From the NCBI GenBank assembly GCA_030141605.1, contig JAQGDQ010000026.1:436001-496000 (forward strand): DNA of 60,000 bases. Reading direction: 5' to 3'. The position numbers were made by a program, and so were the translations under genes. The first letter of the stretch is position 1. Each line of letters begins with the position of its first letter. The notes beneath the pieces are model-generated. The model ran no database searches, was not told the origin of the DNA, and saw nothing but the letters and a program-made list of their open reading frames with translations. Below, one piece after another: positions 24,650 through 38,079 of the stretch. Source of the DNA: Tubiluchus corallicola. Its lineage: Eukaryota > Priapulida > Priapulimorpha > Priapulimorphida > Tubiluchidae.

Positions 24650-26639
24650 TAACTCCCAAAAATGATTTTTGTTGCCATACATAAAATCTAGTATTTATTA
24701 TTGCATATACATTTGTCAGCGACATTCTCGGGAATAAAAGTTCATTTGCTACCCTCTGACAAATGCTATTTCCTATGATAAACTTACATTCTAATTTCTA
24801 AAAACTAAACTCTTAAAGGAAAAACTCTGTAGGCCCATTAAAAGCGATCAGGGAACCATTCTAACAAACTGAGATTAACCGTCCATGCAAACGTGTCGGT
24901 TTACATATCAGTTTTTTTTTCAGCAAAAAGCTAAAAGTGCTCCTTGCTGTTTCCACGTGTATTCGCGCCACAGTCTGGCATTCGTTGCACGATGTCATCT
25001 GTTACTGGCCTTGGATTAGTTCAGAAAGCTTTTCTACACAAGCTGACACGCAGGCTTCTGATTCATCGGCCAAGATATCTCATTTTCACTCGTCCGTCAT
25101 CAACTGTGAAAACTAGTGAGAAACAAGAGAAGCTGGTTGGCAAGTGGCCAATCGTGACTGTCTGTAACTATGGTTAACAGATGCTGATCTTGATATTGCG
25201 CAGCATTAGTGCATGCAGTTGGCACGTTATATGGCTCTGCAAAAGTTGTTAAATACGCACTTCAGTTTATGCAGTCTTCTGGATCTCGGTGACCTAACGA
25301 TCACACCATGTAAATTGCTATGCATTCTTGAGGAACGTCAAAGACGTTGAAAAGTGAACAATTTTTCAAGATATTTAAAATTGGAAGGAGATAAAGTATA
25401 GGCGGACTTTAAAGCAGGGACAATGGTTTTCTCTTAGTTCAATGTTTACATTAGGAGTAAACTAGCATGGATGTGGAAATTGTTACGGAAAAATAGACAT
25501 TTGCATCTGCATTTATCTATCGAAAAGTAATTACCGAAAAAAAACAATAATAATCCCAAGCAGTTTGTTGTTATGTTTTCATTGTTCACTTTGCTTAAGA
25601 GCTTATTGTCATACATGAATCGCCATATCTGACATCGTAACTAGCATAACGTAAAGCTCATTACGTTTCAAGCTTTCGCGTTCGAAAAGTCGTAATAGTT
25701 CATAAGATAAAATAAGATTTACATAAGAAAATTTGGCTGAGCAAACCTCGTGTACAAAAAGGTTTTGACTGGTGGTTTTAAATTTAAATTAAGAAAAGTA
25801 AGTACGCGTAAGGACACAAACATAAAAATTTCCAGACATACACAAAGAAAGAAATCTAAGATTACAATTGCAAAGGAACTTAAAATAAGCAAACAAAGCA
25901 AAAAGGCTTTACATGTGAAAAAGGCGAAATAAAAATACAAACAACTGAAAAAAATGTTATATAATGAACTACTAAAAACAGAAATAAATGCAACTTAAAG
26001 CAATTATAAAAGCAAGAACGGTAAGATTACAAGCAAATGAAAAAGATATCATATAGAACATGGCAAATATAAATCAAGTAACTAACCAATTTTCTTGTTT
26101 AGAAACGTTTTTAGAAACTTAAAGGCTGGATTTTCAATTTTCGATAATTCGGCAATGTCTACCAAATCTTGCTGAAAGGTAATGGGAAGGTTCTTTTTCA
26201 CGTCGCTTGTTTTCTACTTTCAGTTACAGATGATCGAGTAAGATAGTATGCGGTCAGTTCCGACGTGGTGAACGTCTCGCCTATGAATAATCTCCATAAA
26301 AGTTTTCAGACAATTTAGTGAAGTCGCTCACAAAAACCTCATTAACAATTTTTGCTGTAATAACAAAAATTTATTGTTTTCATGCAGATTTTTCCATTTC
26401 TGACGAAACGCTGGAGTTATAATTTAATTATTTTGACCTAACAACTTGTAATTGTCCCAATTTAATAAAGTATCATATAGTAGTTTGTGAAGGAAAACTT
26501 TTGCACTGAGAACCCTTTTGTTCTCAATAGTACTCAAAGCGAGACTTAATTTCCTAGCACAATGATGCAGGAATAATTGTTCACCTCAAAGTCATTTAAA
26601 GGAATCATTTAGGAGTTAAAATAAATTTTGAACGAACAC

Positions 26640-26765
26640 AGTAAACATGACCCCTAAACAGGCTTAGAAAGTTCCACATCAGTGTATTTGCAAAATTCAG
26701 CCAACCATGGCGTCGAACTCACGACACAAACAGATCGTAGCCCCAGAACACCAAGCTAAAACTAA
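26640..26765 (-). repeat. Possible tRNA-derived SINE head
   Basis: On the minus strand the sequence TTAGCTTGGTGTTCTGG is followed about 35 bases later by GTGAGTTCGACGCCA, loosely resembling RNA polymerase III A-box and B-box motifs at tRNA-like spacing. No tRNA cloverleaf can be drawn with confidence and no SINE tail is obvious, so this is tentative. Confidence 0.25.
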
Positions 26766-28685
26766 CTATTCAATTAAAAGACAGCTCGGTGATTTGCAAG
26801 CACATTCTGTCATTTTTGTCGCCTGGCGTCGGCTTGAAAATCGTTTTATGCAAGTTCATGTATCTGGCACATAATATTTTGTCAATAAAACCTATAATAT
26901 TCCGCCGATAGTAAAAGAAGGATAACATTTGGAAACATGGTCCAACGCAGCAATTAACAGCCAACTGGAAAAATAAACATGGAGTAATGTTGATAACTAT
27001 TTTACTCCTTCAACAGTTCCAGCCCGTATCGAAATACACAAGTAAAGTCCATACGGCACTGGCTGCGAGAGTGGCAGATTGTGATGAATTGCCTAGCGCC
27101 AGTGATAGGCGCGTTTCATTTGAACATAAAGAAAAAACAAACAAAACAAAAAAGATAAACGTAGTACAAATTTGGAAAAAAGACACACACGCAAAATAAA
27201 CTCCAAATTTATAATCAACATTATTAAAACATGTTATTATTACTAATAGTATACGTTACATTCAATTTCTTCACTTTGGTAAAGATTCTCTTTGCGCGGC
27301 AAAGACTCGTGAAAAATTCGCGTGTCAACCAAAGACTGAAGTGACTTCACTGTCAGTCAAACGAGAAGCATGCATACAGTTTTAATACTGTCTGACAGTT
27401 TTTCAGTGCTTCAAGAGAAACGGGTATAAATGTATCAGTTATTTAATTAAAAAATATCTATGGATTATTAGATTATTAATGCATGTTTTTCCATGCTAAT
27501 AAGGAAAACCATGCTTGTATGATCGGCCTGGAAAAATAAATAATAGTTGGTAATTGGTTAAATTATAAATTTAACCACTTTGTTATTTATAAATAAAATA
27601 ATATTTATTATTTTTCATAATTTCAATACTGCTTTAAGTTATTGTGTATATTTTAAGTTGTACAACCACCAGTTTTCATTAAAATTCAAAATTTATGTTG
27701 TCAAATTATACAAACATACTTAGGCTATGATTTCAATCATAGGTTTATTTCTTTGGTTAAATGTTACGGATAACAACAAAGTTTCAATTGTTTGTCTTCA
27801 ACTGTTTCCACTTTTATTGCATTTTTGCTATTTATTTTGTTTATGTAAATTCTAATGATTCTAGTAGCGGTGATGAGATGACAGGAATGCAGTAAACACT
27901 TTTTTGCGAAGCAGTGGCGCCCCACGTTGGCCAGACCAGGAAACGAAAGAATCGAAGACTGGCGTTCTTTTGAACATCTAAGTACATCTTTTGCATCAAA
28001 CAGGATTTTTTATTTTTATGAACACAATAATAATACAGACGCTCTTCTTACCAAAATTAAAATACAGCTGCTAATAAATCCTACGCCATCCTGGTTGTAA
28101 AAGAAAAGAGGTTTTAAATTTTATCCTGTTGGTAAAAAATACTTGTAAACAAGGCGAATTGCCCATGTCTCGGTGCAGGAGGTAGAAATTAATCTGCCTT
28201 ACAATTTCTTTCACAGGCACGTGTTTTGCAAGTATGAAAACAGTAGAAAGGCAAAAACAGTAGAAGACCCGCGGCGATAAAAAAAGATGGATTTCATCTT
28301 GTAACATTGCCAACGAGGTCCGCGAAGCCACTGATACAGGAACGATTTCTCATTTGCATGGTTTTTGAAGACTCTGCAGATAGTCGTTAGCCTACATGAC
28401 ATTCTCCCCCTCAACGGACGAAAACTCCAACTTGCACTGGCTTGAAATGAAACTCTGAATGGCCAATTTTTTGTGTAAAAGTTTTTTGAAAGCATTACCT
28501 AAATTCTCGAAATTCAAGCAGGAAAATTACCAAAGCCATACAAAACGGCTTTGCACTGAAAATTCTTACTGACATCAGTGAGAGTTGAACCAATAGAGAA
28601 TTACGTTTTTGTTCATTTGTTTATGTTTTGTTATCAATTGGAAAGAAAAATGTAGTAAACATTTATTACTCAAGGGGAATACAGC

Positions 28686-28827
<142 letters not shown>

Positions 28828-28904
28828 CTGCCTGAAATTTCGTGATGCTTAAACGAAACTTTTACCAATTTTTGAGTTGCCTGATTGCACAGATGTTATC
28901 GATT

Positions 28905-28924
28905 GTATGTATGTATGTATGTAT
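28905..28924. repeat. (TATG)n microsatellite
   Basis: Five copies of the tetranucleotide TATG/GTAT shortly after the AG tract. Confidence 0.85.
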
Positions 28925-29889
28925 AAAAAATATTTTTATTGCATTTAGATTTATTTTGTTTCATAAAATTAGTGAAAAGATTTTGAATGAATGGATGAAT
29001 GAACGAACACATGTTCCACAATGATCAGAGGTTATTGAGTTTTGAATCATTTAGTCAAATTTCGATGTTTCAAACAGCAACATCACCCCATTCTCAGGTT
29101 CACCTTTTTGCCTATATGTCTGTCTGTCCCGCCGTCTGTCTTTCCACCTATCTGTCAGTGGTATGGCAATCATTTTAGGATAATAACTGAGCTCTTCATC
29201 GTGCATTGCTAGACTGCGAAAGTTCAGCAACACTGAGGCTGGTCAGCAAATGGACTTCTGCGTAATTTCAACTGATAAACTACATCCAATTATTTCTTCA
29301 GTTAAAAAGAATGCATATACATCAAACTTTGCTCTAAGATATCCTTGCCAGTTGGGTGTCTACTATGATCTTTATAACTAGATAGGTACCGCATCCCGCC
29401 ACAGCCGTTTAACATTATAACTCGACGGCGAGTTTAGTTTAAATCCAAGAATGGCTACAGTTATAAACAACGAATCCATTTTAGAGCCTGCTCTTAATGT
29501 TAAATTTTGCACTCGTGGGTGTAAACCCACCACTTTGTCAGATGGAGAGAGTTTGCTCCTACGGTTGTCACTTACAAACTGTCGGGGCCTGCCTCCGACT
29601 AACACCTGTGCGTTCTGTTTCACATTTATACGTGTGAAGCTGAGCCTTTTTACAATAACGTTCAATGATTTTGTGTCAAGTTATATAAGATTAAATGCAA
29701 TTGATGCAAGAAGTTATAATTTACTAAATAAATAAAAATTCAGTAAGTTCTATAAACATAATACTGCTAAATAAAATATTTTGGTGATGCTTACGTGCTG
29801 CAGCTTTGAAACATGTAATCAGGTGAGCTTTTAGTATTAAATTCGCTATTAATTATTAACTAGCCAAACACCGCAAAAAGAATTTTGCA

Positions 29890-30278
29890 CATAAACTCAC
29901 AACAACTCACTCCACCCACACCATACCACACCCACTGCCACATTACTCACAATACAACACACCACACCACTCCACACCAACGAGAAACACCACTCACAAT
30001 ACCACCCACACCACAATACACCACCCACACCAGACCACACTACTCACAACACACCACAACCACCACACTACACCAATACCACCCGTACCATACCATTCCA
30101 CACCACACCACCCACACCACATCACCCACAACACACTACCCACATTACAGCACACCACTCACACCGTGCCAATCATAACACACTACACACACCACACCAT
30201 ACCAATTACACTATCTACATTCTACAACACACTCACCACACCCTACACCATACCACACCAAACCCATTACATCACACG
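29890..30278. repeat. CACAC/CCACA-rich low-complexity block, about 390 bp
   Basis: The plus strand is almost free of G and made of irregular ACCAC, CACAC and ACACT words without one exact period. The strong strand asymmetry (C+A on one strand, G+T on the other) contrasts with the flanks. Open frames through it are Thr/His/Pro-rich artefacts. Confidence 0.9.
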
Positions 30279-31089
30279 GTGATCATGATGATGATGATGC
30301 CAACAATGATGACACCCACAACAACTACACCAACAGCAGCATAGCAAAATCATGCAAAGCGTTTGGCACAAAGTTGAAACTGTATGCTGTGGCAAATACT
30401 ATTAGACCTTTTTCACCAATGATCAATAATGCAAGAACATTCTACAAGGTTTTGCTTACTGATTTTCTGATAATAATAAACTAACTGGTATACCGTATAT
30501 ACGTGTGTACAAGTCGACCATAAAATATTAAGATCTTCCAGAGTAAGTGATGTCAACAATGGCCGAGTTATAAATCAATAGCCTACTGTGTTAGTGTGTA
30601 AGATACGTGCAAGTGCCTGGGCCGAGTATATTACACCTACCCGATATATATATATATATACATGCCACCGAAATAAATTATACAGACAAGCAAAACGTCC
30701 CCGCAAAAAAATTTGCGTATAAACCACTTATAATCAATAATGCGCGAACATCCTACTTAGTGTTCATTTATTTGCCTAATGCAGAGCTAGAAGCAGCTTT
30801 TACTGAATTAAATTTACAGGCAGAGTATAAGTGAATGACGTCACTGTAGCAGCGTAGCTTCTAGGCGAGAATCGCCCAAAACGGAACCAGTAACCAACTT
30901 TCGATGCTCCTCCTTATGGAGGTACCCTAAAACGTGATGCACATTGCGTTGTAGCCCTGCTGTTTCTCTTGCTAAAGAGCTATATATCGCCTTCCGAGAT
31001 CCCCACCAGGCGCCGCTAGAACGTTTTTTCTACAAGGCGTTTTTGTCAAATTTTCGAAAAAATCGAGTATTGGGTCCTCGGCCTGTCTG

Positions 31090-31244
<155 letters not shown>

Positions 31245-32659
31245 CATCGGTCTTTTTTGCAATACTTCATACCCTGATGTACGCCTGTGTCTTCTAGCAG
31301 TTTTACGATTTGGTCTATATAAATACAGTGCTAACATTTCATCCACAAGCAACGACGCCATTTCTGAAAGTAGCGTGAAAGCTATGTAAAAACCGCTTTA
31401 TATTTGAACGACGAGCCGCACAGGACAACCGCGCGTTTTTCTTTTGCGGGAAATCGAACGGAAAACCGCCCTATGTATAAACGGGACATTACAGTATGCG
31501 ATCAAGTCAGTTTGTTTCAAGCTCTATATATTTTATCATGAAAGTCTACAGCAATCTTGGCACTATGGCTATTTATAGAATGCGCGTGCCCTAGCCCAAA
31601 TGTGATAATTTTGTTATAATGGTACATTTAATCGTACAGGAATGCATTTTATAAATAATTTTTGCAAAAATAATAAAACGCAGATTTATTCACTATTGTA
31701 ATAGTGTAATATTTACTGTAATAATAATAAATAATAAATAAATGACACTATATAAACAGGATTTCAACCATTCTGTCAGAAACAAAACAATATGCACCAA
31801 GGCTGAAAACTTTAGTGACTGCTGTTACCAATTTTCAAAAACATTTAAAAAAGCAATACGAAAATGAGCAATCATATTCAAACTATTATTTTAATAATGA
31901 GCAGGTCTCTTAGCAGAGACTGTGAGATTTAAACATATTAACTTCGTATTGTTAAGTACTAGACCAGGTGTTTAACTTGCAAGTTTCGTGAGTCTAGTCC
32001 TCTGCGTTTACGAGTTAATATGAAAATTTGACAACGACAACAACGCACGACAAGACTGAGGCGACCACATGAGCTCCACCTAATAAATGTATTAGCAGAT
32101 ATAACAGCAGCATTATGAGCGGTTTACACTGGCACACGAACAAAAAAAATTAACTATATGTTGTTATGTATCCAAAATGGATAGTGAAAGTGTCTTGGCT
32201 TCATAATGCGCATTAGTTTGTCGACTATTAGTGATTAAGGCAGTAATACACCAGCTGGGAGAGAATTTGAAAAGCAAAATATCGTAAAATGGTAATATAT
32301 GACTTCGTGCATATAATGTGTTGGGTTTATTCGTCAGTGATAGCTAGTGTGGGAGTAAAGAAGCATTTACAGCACAAGTAAATAGGATTGTAAAATTATA
32401 TTGAAGCAAAATTTGTCAACAGGTTTTTACCCACAAAAACTTTTTTATGTTATTTACCGAAACATTTAAAAAATTGTATGTGAGACTCGGGTGCTAAAAT
32501 AATTCGGGCAATAGTACGAGTGATTGGGCTAAAATAGAAAGAACAGGATAAGGGACAAAAATAATTTAGTTTTTATCATTTAAGTGATAAGCTAGTTAAA
32601 AAGTCCGCAGCAAAAGAATAATTATATATTTTTGAAAAGTATGAATCCATAAATAAACC

Positions 32660-32765
32660 AATGAATGAATGAATGAATGAACGGATGAATGAATGAATGA
32701 ATGAATGAATGTGTGATTGAACGAATGAATGAGAAAATGAACGAACAAACGAACGAACTAAGAAA
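32660..32765. repeat. (GAAT)n tetranucleotide microsatellite
   Basis: GAAT/TGAA tetramers with scattered substitutions (ACGG, GTGT, GAAC variants) over about 105 bp. Confidence 0.92.
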
Positions 32766-33604
32766 GGAATGAACAAAACCAAAATCATACTCAAAGTCAA
32801 ATACAAACAGTATTAATTAGGAGATGCACACTTTCATGTAATGAATTGTTAGATTAGATCGGTAAGACGGTGTATTATAATGCTTAGACCTTCATTATCT
32901 GTACACGCCAAACTTTCACCTAGGTAGACATTAAAAACTGACATCTACAGACTTCTTTTCATAACCTTTCTAAAATATTTTGACACTGTAATGTGGCTGG
33001 ATTTTGGTTGTCGACGGACTAACCATGAGCAAGCCAACGTCTGTGTGACGTTTATAGACACCGCGCCCACTGGGAACTAAATCTTTGAGAATACACTTTC
33101 TAGATACCAGTACCTGTAGGCTTTGTGTGGGGATGGCTACTTATATAAAAATTATAAAATTTTGTGGCAGATGTGAAAAAACGTACAGTGAAAGTGGCAG
33201 TACTGGTCGCATTGTTGGAGCTATAGTCACTAATCACTATCACTGCGTTGTACCATTGCACTTTGTCTTATTCTTTGTCTCTTAGAATTAATAGAGAATC
33301 TATTATAATCCCAATCTTTCGCGCACCCAGCACGGACGGCATAGTTTGAGAGGACTGGAAGAAATCAGAAATCAAGATCTTCCAGCATATCCTGCAGGTG
33401 TTTCACAAGCTGTTTTTGAATACCAATTATGGCAGTCAATGGACAATGGGGTCTCTTGGATCATTTTAGACCGACATTCACTGACATTCAGTTTGATCAG
33501 TCTGATCGGCTGTGCGAGACACACAAGGCTTTCACACCAGGCACTGAGGACATGACAAATTCTTCATTTGATTAGAAATACTTCCGTGTAAAAACTTTGT
33601 GAAA

Positions 33605-34464
33605 ATCTGGTGCAGTTCCTCGCGATAACTGAAACTAAGTTAAACGATGGATTTCACGAGACACTCTGCCTGCTGTTCTAGACTATGTTCTGCGGGTCCG
33701 AAACGAGTATTGGGGCTGTATATGTGCATACATACAGTCTAAATAGATACATAAATAGACTGAATGGAAATGATTGTAAATTAATTAGTGGAAGTGGGAG
33801 AATTGCAATATATCATTCTTTCATACAGTCAGACTTTAATTACTGTCCACTTGTCTGGCATTTTAGCAATCATGCAGCAACAAACAAAGTTCAAGAAATT
33901 CAAGAATTCAAGAAAGGGCACTGAGATTTATCTACATTAGCCTTAGAAACTTTTAATATTCTAAACAAAGAAGGACCTAGCTACTTACATGACCTTAAAG
34001 CAATTGAATAATCTAGGTACCACGAGTCAAATCTACTGAATACGATTTAACTCTTTCCGATATTCTGCTGTAGTTTTGTGGAATAAATTGTCAAATGTAT
34101 ACGAAATGCATCTAGCTACGCTATGTTTCAAAAGATGATAAACTTGTGGAAAGATGACAAATGCAAATGTACTGCATTTCGCACAAATTGATGTTTTATG
34201 TTTTTATTACAGTGTGCTTTTAAACTATAAGCTGTTTTGAAATGTGATTTTAACTCAATTAATTATACTCGTTTAAACAAACGTAGTTAATTTTAGTGTT
34301 TAGGTTAGCACTTTATATAATTATCATTTTAACGTATACTAAGGTTCAAAGTATTTTATTTTAGAAGTATAATTGTAAAGTCTTTTTACCACTTGAGCAC
34401 CATTTTATTTCAGTGTCAGTTTTGTTATATGAGTCAGCTTAATAACAGCTTTGATTTGATTTGA
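33605..34464 (+). mobile_element. Internally deleted CR1/L2-like LINE fragment
   Basis: A short endonuclease-like piece (FLAITETKLNDGF, with the Glu expected in the ET-L motif) at about 33616 is followed almost at once by the region C-terminal to a reverse transcriptase: IYHSFIQSDFNYCPLVWHF, then ALETFNILNKEGPSYLHDL and a terminal NASSYAMFQKMINLW block. The central reverse-transcriptase core is missing, so the copy is internally deleted, and several stops and frameshifts are present. The 3' end finishes in a short TTTGA/TTTGATT tail at about 34450-34464. It abuts the next LINE copy in the same orientation. Confidence 0.75.
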
Positions 34465-36041
34465 CTAACCCTTAACAGTAGAAATACTGTTACATACCAC
34501 CAAGTAGTTAGCATAGATATGTTTCTAGAAAAGCTGCATGAAGTTGTTCGCAAATGTTTTATGAAATGTTCAAATGTTGTCGTCATTGCTGATCTAAATA
34601 TGAACATGGTTGATTGTGATACTGACTGTAGTACTGGAACTAGATTGAAAAGCTGTATGGATATACATGATTTTAGTAATCTTGTCAAAGAGGCAACATG
34701 CTTTGCTGGTACAGAACCTTCCCTTATTGATGCTATTATTGCTAACTGTTCAAGAAAGTTTGTTAAAATTGTCACTTGTAATACTGGTTTTAGTGACTAT
34801 CGGTACATGGTAGTAGGGGCACTCAAACAATTTGCTCCATGTATTAAGAATAGAGACATAACCTACAGAAGTTACAAAGACCTTGATGTAAATGTGCTTA
34901 AACAAGACATTGTCAGTTTATATACCATTCGATGTGTGTACGATTTTTGATTATGTTTACCATAGTTACTCGGCGCACAGTAAGCTACTGAATGAGGTTG
35001 AAACGAACGTATAACATTAAAAAAAAAAGAGTTAGAAAATATGAAGCTCCTTTTGTGGGTAGAGAGTACAAAAAATATGTTAGGAAAAAGGTAAACCTCT
35101 GATATGAATTTCGAAAGATAAAAGTAGTGCAAACTGGGAAAAATATAAAAAAATTAAGAAACCAATGTACAAAACGTAAACAGGATGCTATTGTGGAGTA
35201 TTTTGATAATAGGTGTCTGGAAAGGTCAAATGGTAGAAACTTCTGGAACACTGTACTACCCTCTCTCACGAATAACGGTAACAATAGTCGAAACATAATT
35301 ATACTGAAAGAAGAAGATGATATAATTATTGAACAAGGAAAAGTATGTGAGATTTTTAATGATCATTATGTAAATGTAGCTGTAACTATATGCGCCCTGA
35401 GTAGGACAAAGTTGAGTATAATGATCACGCCAGTGTCATTCGAATTAGAAATAATAGCGACAATATTAGCTGTTTTAATTCCAGGCTGGTTTCTGGCTGA
35501 AGAAGTTTGCAAAAAGGTTAATAGTCTCGAAATAAATAGATCAACTGGCCACGACCAGCTGCCAGCCAAAATCCTAAAAATTATTTCACCTGTCCACACA
35601 CCTCAAAAATTTAGTAAATAAGTCAACCAAGCTCTTTCAGTTTCCACAATAACTGTCTATAAGAAGAAAGATAATTTGGATAAACTAAAATTTAATTATA
35701 GGCCTGTAAGCATACTTCCCCATCTTTGAAAGCCTCATGGCAGATCAAATGATTGATTATTTTAACGATATTTTTGGTAATTTTTTTCAGCTTTTACAAA
35801 AACCTTTGACTGTCAGTCATTACTACCAAGAATAACAGAAGGCTGGAGGCAACAACTTGATGATAAAAATATAGTTGGTGCCTTTTTAACAGACTTGTCC
35901 AAAGCTTTCGATTGCCTACATAGGTCGCCTTTGGAAAAACCTAAAAAGCTATGGGCTATCAAAAAATGCTAAAAACTGCCCGAAAGTTACTTTACCTCGA
36001 GGAAACAAACAGTTAAACTTGGGCAAGTCTGCAGTGACTGG

Positions 36042-36462
36042 TAGGGATGAGCATCGAACGTACGATTTCGAACAATCGAATTCGATTCTGAGCAAGTTTT
36101 TTAGTTAGAATTCGATTTGAACCTAAAATTATAGACTCTAATAATTCAGCACTTCAGCCGCATAAGTTCTTTAACATTAAGACGATTGAAACAGCATGCA
36201 ATTAGCACAATTCAGGTGCAGTTTCTGTGTAAAATTTTTAACAAACTAATGGTGGTTCAGCTGCAGAACAAAATCAAGTAATGTGCATGATCTTTGTAAG
36301 ACCACTTTCCACAATTGATTCGAAAACTTGTTCGAAAATCTTTTAAACTCAATTCGAATTCGATTCAATTTCAAAATACTGAAATTCGGTTCGATTCGAA
36401 TTTGAAAGTCACAAATTCGATTCGATTCGAATTCGCTTTCTGGTAATGAATACTCACCCCTA
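36042..36462. mobile_element. hAT MITE (421 bp) nested in the LINE
   Basis: The ends TAGGGATGAGCAT and, reverse complemented, TAGGGGTGAGTAT are hAT-type inverted repeats. The host sequence is duplicated as GTGACTGG (36034-36041) and GTGACTGA (36463-36470), 7 of 8 bases identical, the length expected for hAT. The interior is packed with ATTCGA/TTCGAAT words near both ends and has no coding capacity. Removing it rejoins the LINE reverse-transcriptase region, so the LINE was there first. Confidence 0.85.
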
Positions 36463-37555
36463 GTGACTGAAATGAAATATTGAAGGGGTACCCCATGCAT
36501 CAGTCCTCAGAACACTCCTCTTCAATATCTTCATAAATGACTTGTATTATTTCGTTAAACAATGTCATCTCTATGGATATGCTGATGATAATATTTAAGT
36601 AGCTCTGTTAAAAAACGTCGATGACTTGTAAAGTCCTTAGAATCTGATACAGATATATATGCATGCGTGTGCGAATTCTGAAAAGTTTCAGTCTGTTGTG
36701 CTTTGTGTAAAAAATCGTAATGATGTAAGTTTTAGTTGTGAAGATGTAAGATATTAAACCTGAAGCAAACGTAAAGCTGTTAGGTGTAAACATTGATTTT
36801 AAACTTACTTTTGACAGTTATATTGAAGAAATATGCAAAAAGGCTGCTATCCAAATAAATACATTGGAAAGGCTGGCAAAATTCCTTAATAAAGATAGTC
36901 ATCTGGTCATTTTTCGGTCTTTTAACTCTGCAAATTTTAACTATTGTAACCTTGTTTGGCATGCTTGCAATATGAAAAGTACCCAAAAACAGGAAAAAAA
37001 CTTCGGGAAAGAGCACTTCGATTCGTTTATAAAGATCATAATAGTAAATGTGAGCAGGTGTTGTCAAAAAACTAATCTACTAACATTCCATCTTGGCAAA
37101 CTTAGGTCTTTAGTAATTGAGGTATACAAATCATTCAATAATCTAAACCCTCCATATGTTCAAAAATTTTTTATTCCTATAAACGTAAACTATGAACTTC
37201 CTGACCAAAGTAAATTACGAGTTCCTATTGTCAATACTACTACCTATGGCATTAATTCTCTACAGTGCCAAAGAGCAGAGTTGTGGAATGGCTTGCCTAA
37301 AATGTCCAGGAGGCTACTAATCTAAGGTCATTTAAAAACTTAATTAAATCTTGCTATGGTGAAACCTGTAAATGTTTTCATTGTGCATAATTATGGTAAA
37401 TAATCATAGAGTTAAATAATAAGAGTTTTATAATTCTAAATAGTGTGTAAAGATTATTACTATTACGATTAGTACTTCTCTAGTCATTACATTTTTATTT
37501 CATTGTGTATTTTAAAGTTATTATGTTATCTGTTTTCAACATCAGTAATAAATAA

Positions 37556-37715
37556 AGTGTCTTATCTTATCTTATCTTGTCTTATCTTATCTTATCTTAC
37601 CTTATCTCATCTCATCTCATCTCATCTCATCTCATCTCATCTCATCTCATCGCATCTCATCTCATCTCATCCCATCCCATCCCATCCCATCTCATCTCAT
37701 CTCATCCCATCTTAA
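37556..37715. repeat. Pentanucleotide tract (CTTAT)n to (CTCAT)n to (CCCAT)n, LINE tail
   Basis: A five-base period is kept throughout while the unit drifts from CTTAT to CTCAT to CCCAT. The tract follows directly on the LINE 3' region (AATAAAGTGT) and is best read as its tail, later expanded. It ends 365 bp upstream of the DPH5 start codon. Confidence 0.93.
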
Positions 37716-38079
37716 CAAAAGGTTATGTTACCCCTGCATAGTTGTTGCAGTTGTGCGGCAATTTACTTAAACTTATTGCTATTACTGCTGCTATCATTAT
37801 TATCATTAATGTTATTATTTTTGCCATTGTGGTTAGCATCGTGATCATCACCATTTATGCCATTAAAAATACTGACACTGAGACCTGTGAATGCGAGTCA
37901 GGCATCGCTTATAAAGGCAATTATAGCAGATCGTTACGTTATGTATGCGTCGTAGCAAATAAGAAATTGCTGTGTATCAATTATTATGTCTATCACAAAT
38001 GGAAAGTACATGACAGCGCTTGTATTTCTGGAAAATAAAAATACAAAAATTAATTACACAGTTAGAATTTATAAATAAT

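Larger units (their letters stand above)
34465..37715 (+). mobile_element. 5'-truncated CR1/L2-like LINE, interrupted by a hAT MITE
   Basis: The copy begins inside the apurinic-type endonuclease (VVVIADLNMNMVD, later FSDYRY where SDH is expected). It continues through a linker region (NGRNFWNTVLPSL, INRSTGHDQLPAKIL) and the reverse-transcriptase core: LNYRPVSIL frame at about 35688, LTDLSKAFDCL at about 35887-35920, and YADDN at about 36578-36592. A C-terminal region follows (KLLGVNIDFKLTF, NFNYCNLVWH, KLRSLVIEVYKSFNNL, AELWNGLPKMS). Frameshifts and stops break the reading frame many times, so it is dead. Its 3' end is a pentanucleotide CTTAT/CTCAT tract, as in CR1/L2-type LINEs that end in microsatellites. 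The 36042-36462 element splits the core. Confidence 0.82.

Noticed and set aside
25750-25932. Lysine-rich 60-codon frame
   Set aside because: Its composition simply follows A-rich sequence; no motif or neighbour supports a gene.
27911-27935. TGGCGCCCCACGTTGG as a retroviral-type primer-binding site
   Set aside because: No flanking long terminal repeats or gag/pol-like frames are seen; the CAGTGGCGCC word also fits hAT-type termini (a similar word occurs at 41958), and no partner end was found for either.
37742-38038. Hydrophobic 98-codon frame just upstream of DPH5
   Set aside because: It starts at TTG and its Ile/Val content follows ATT/ATC-rich repeats; position overlaps the probable DPH5 promoter.
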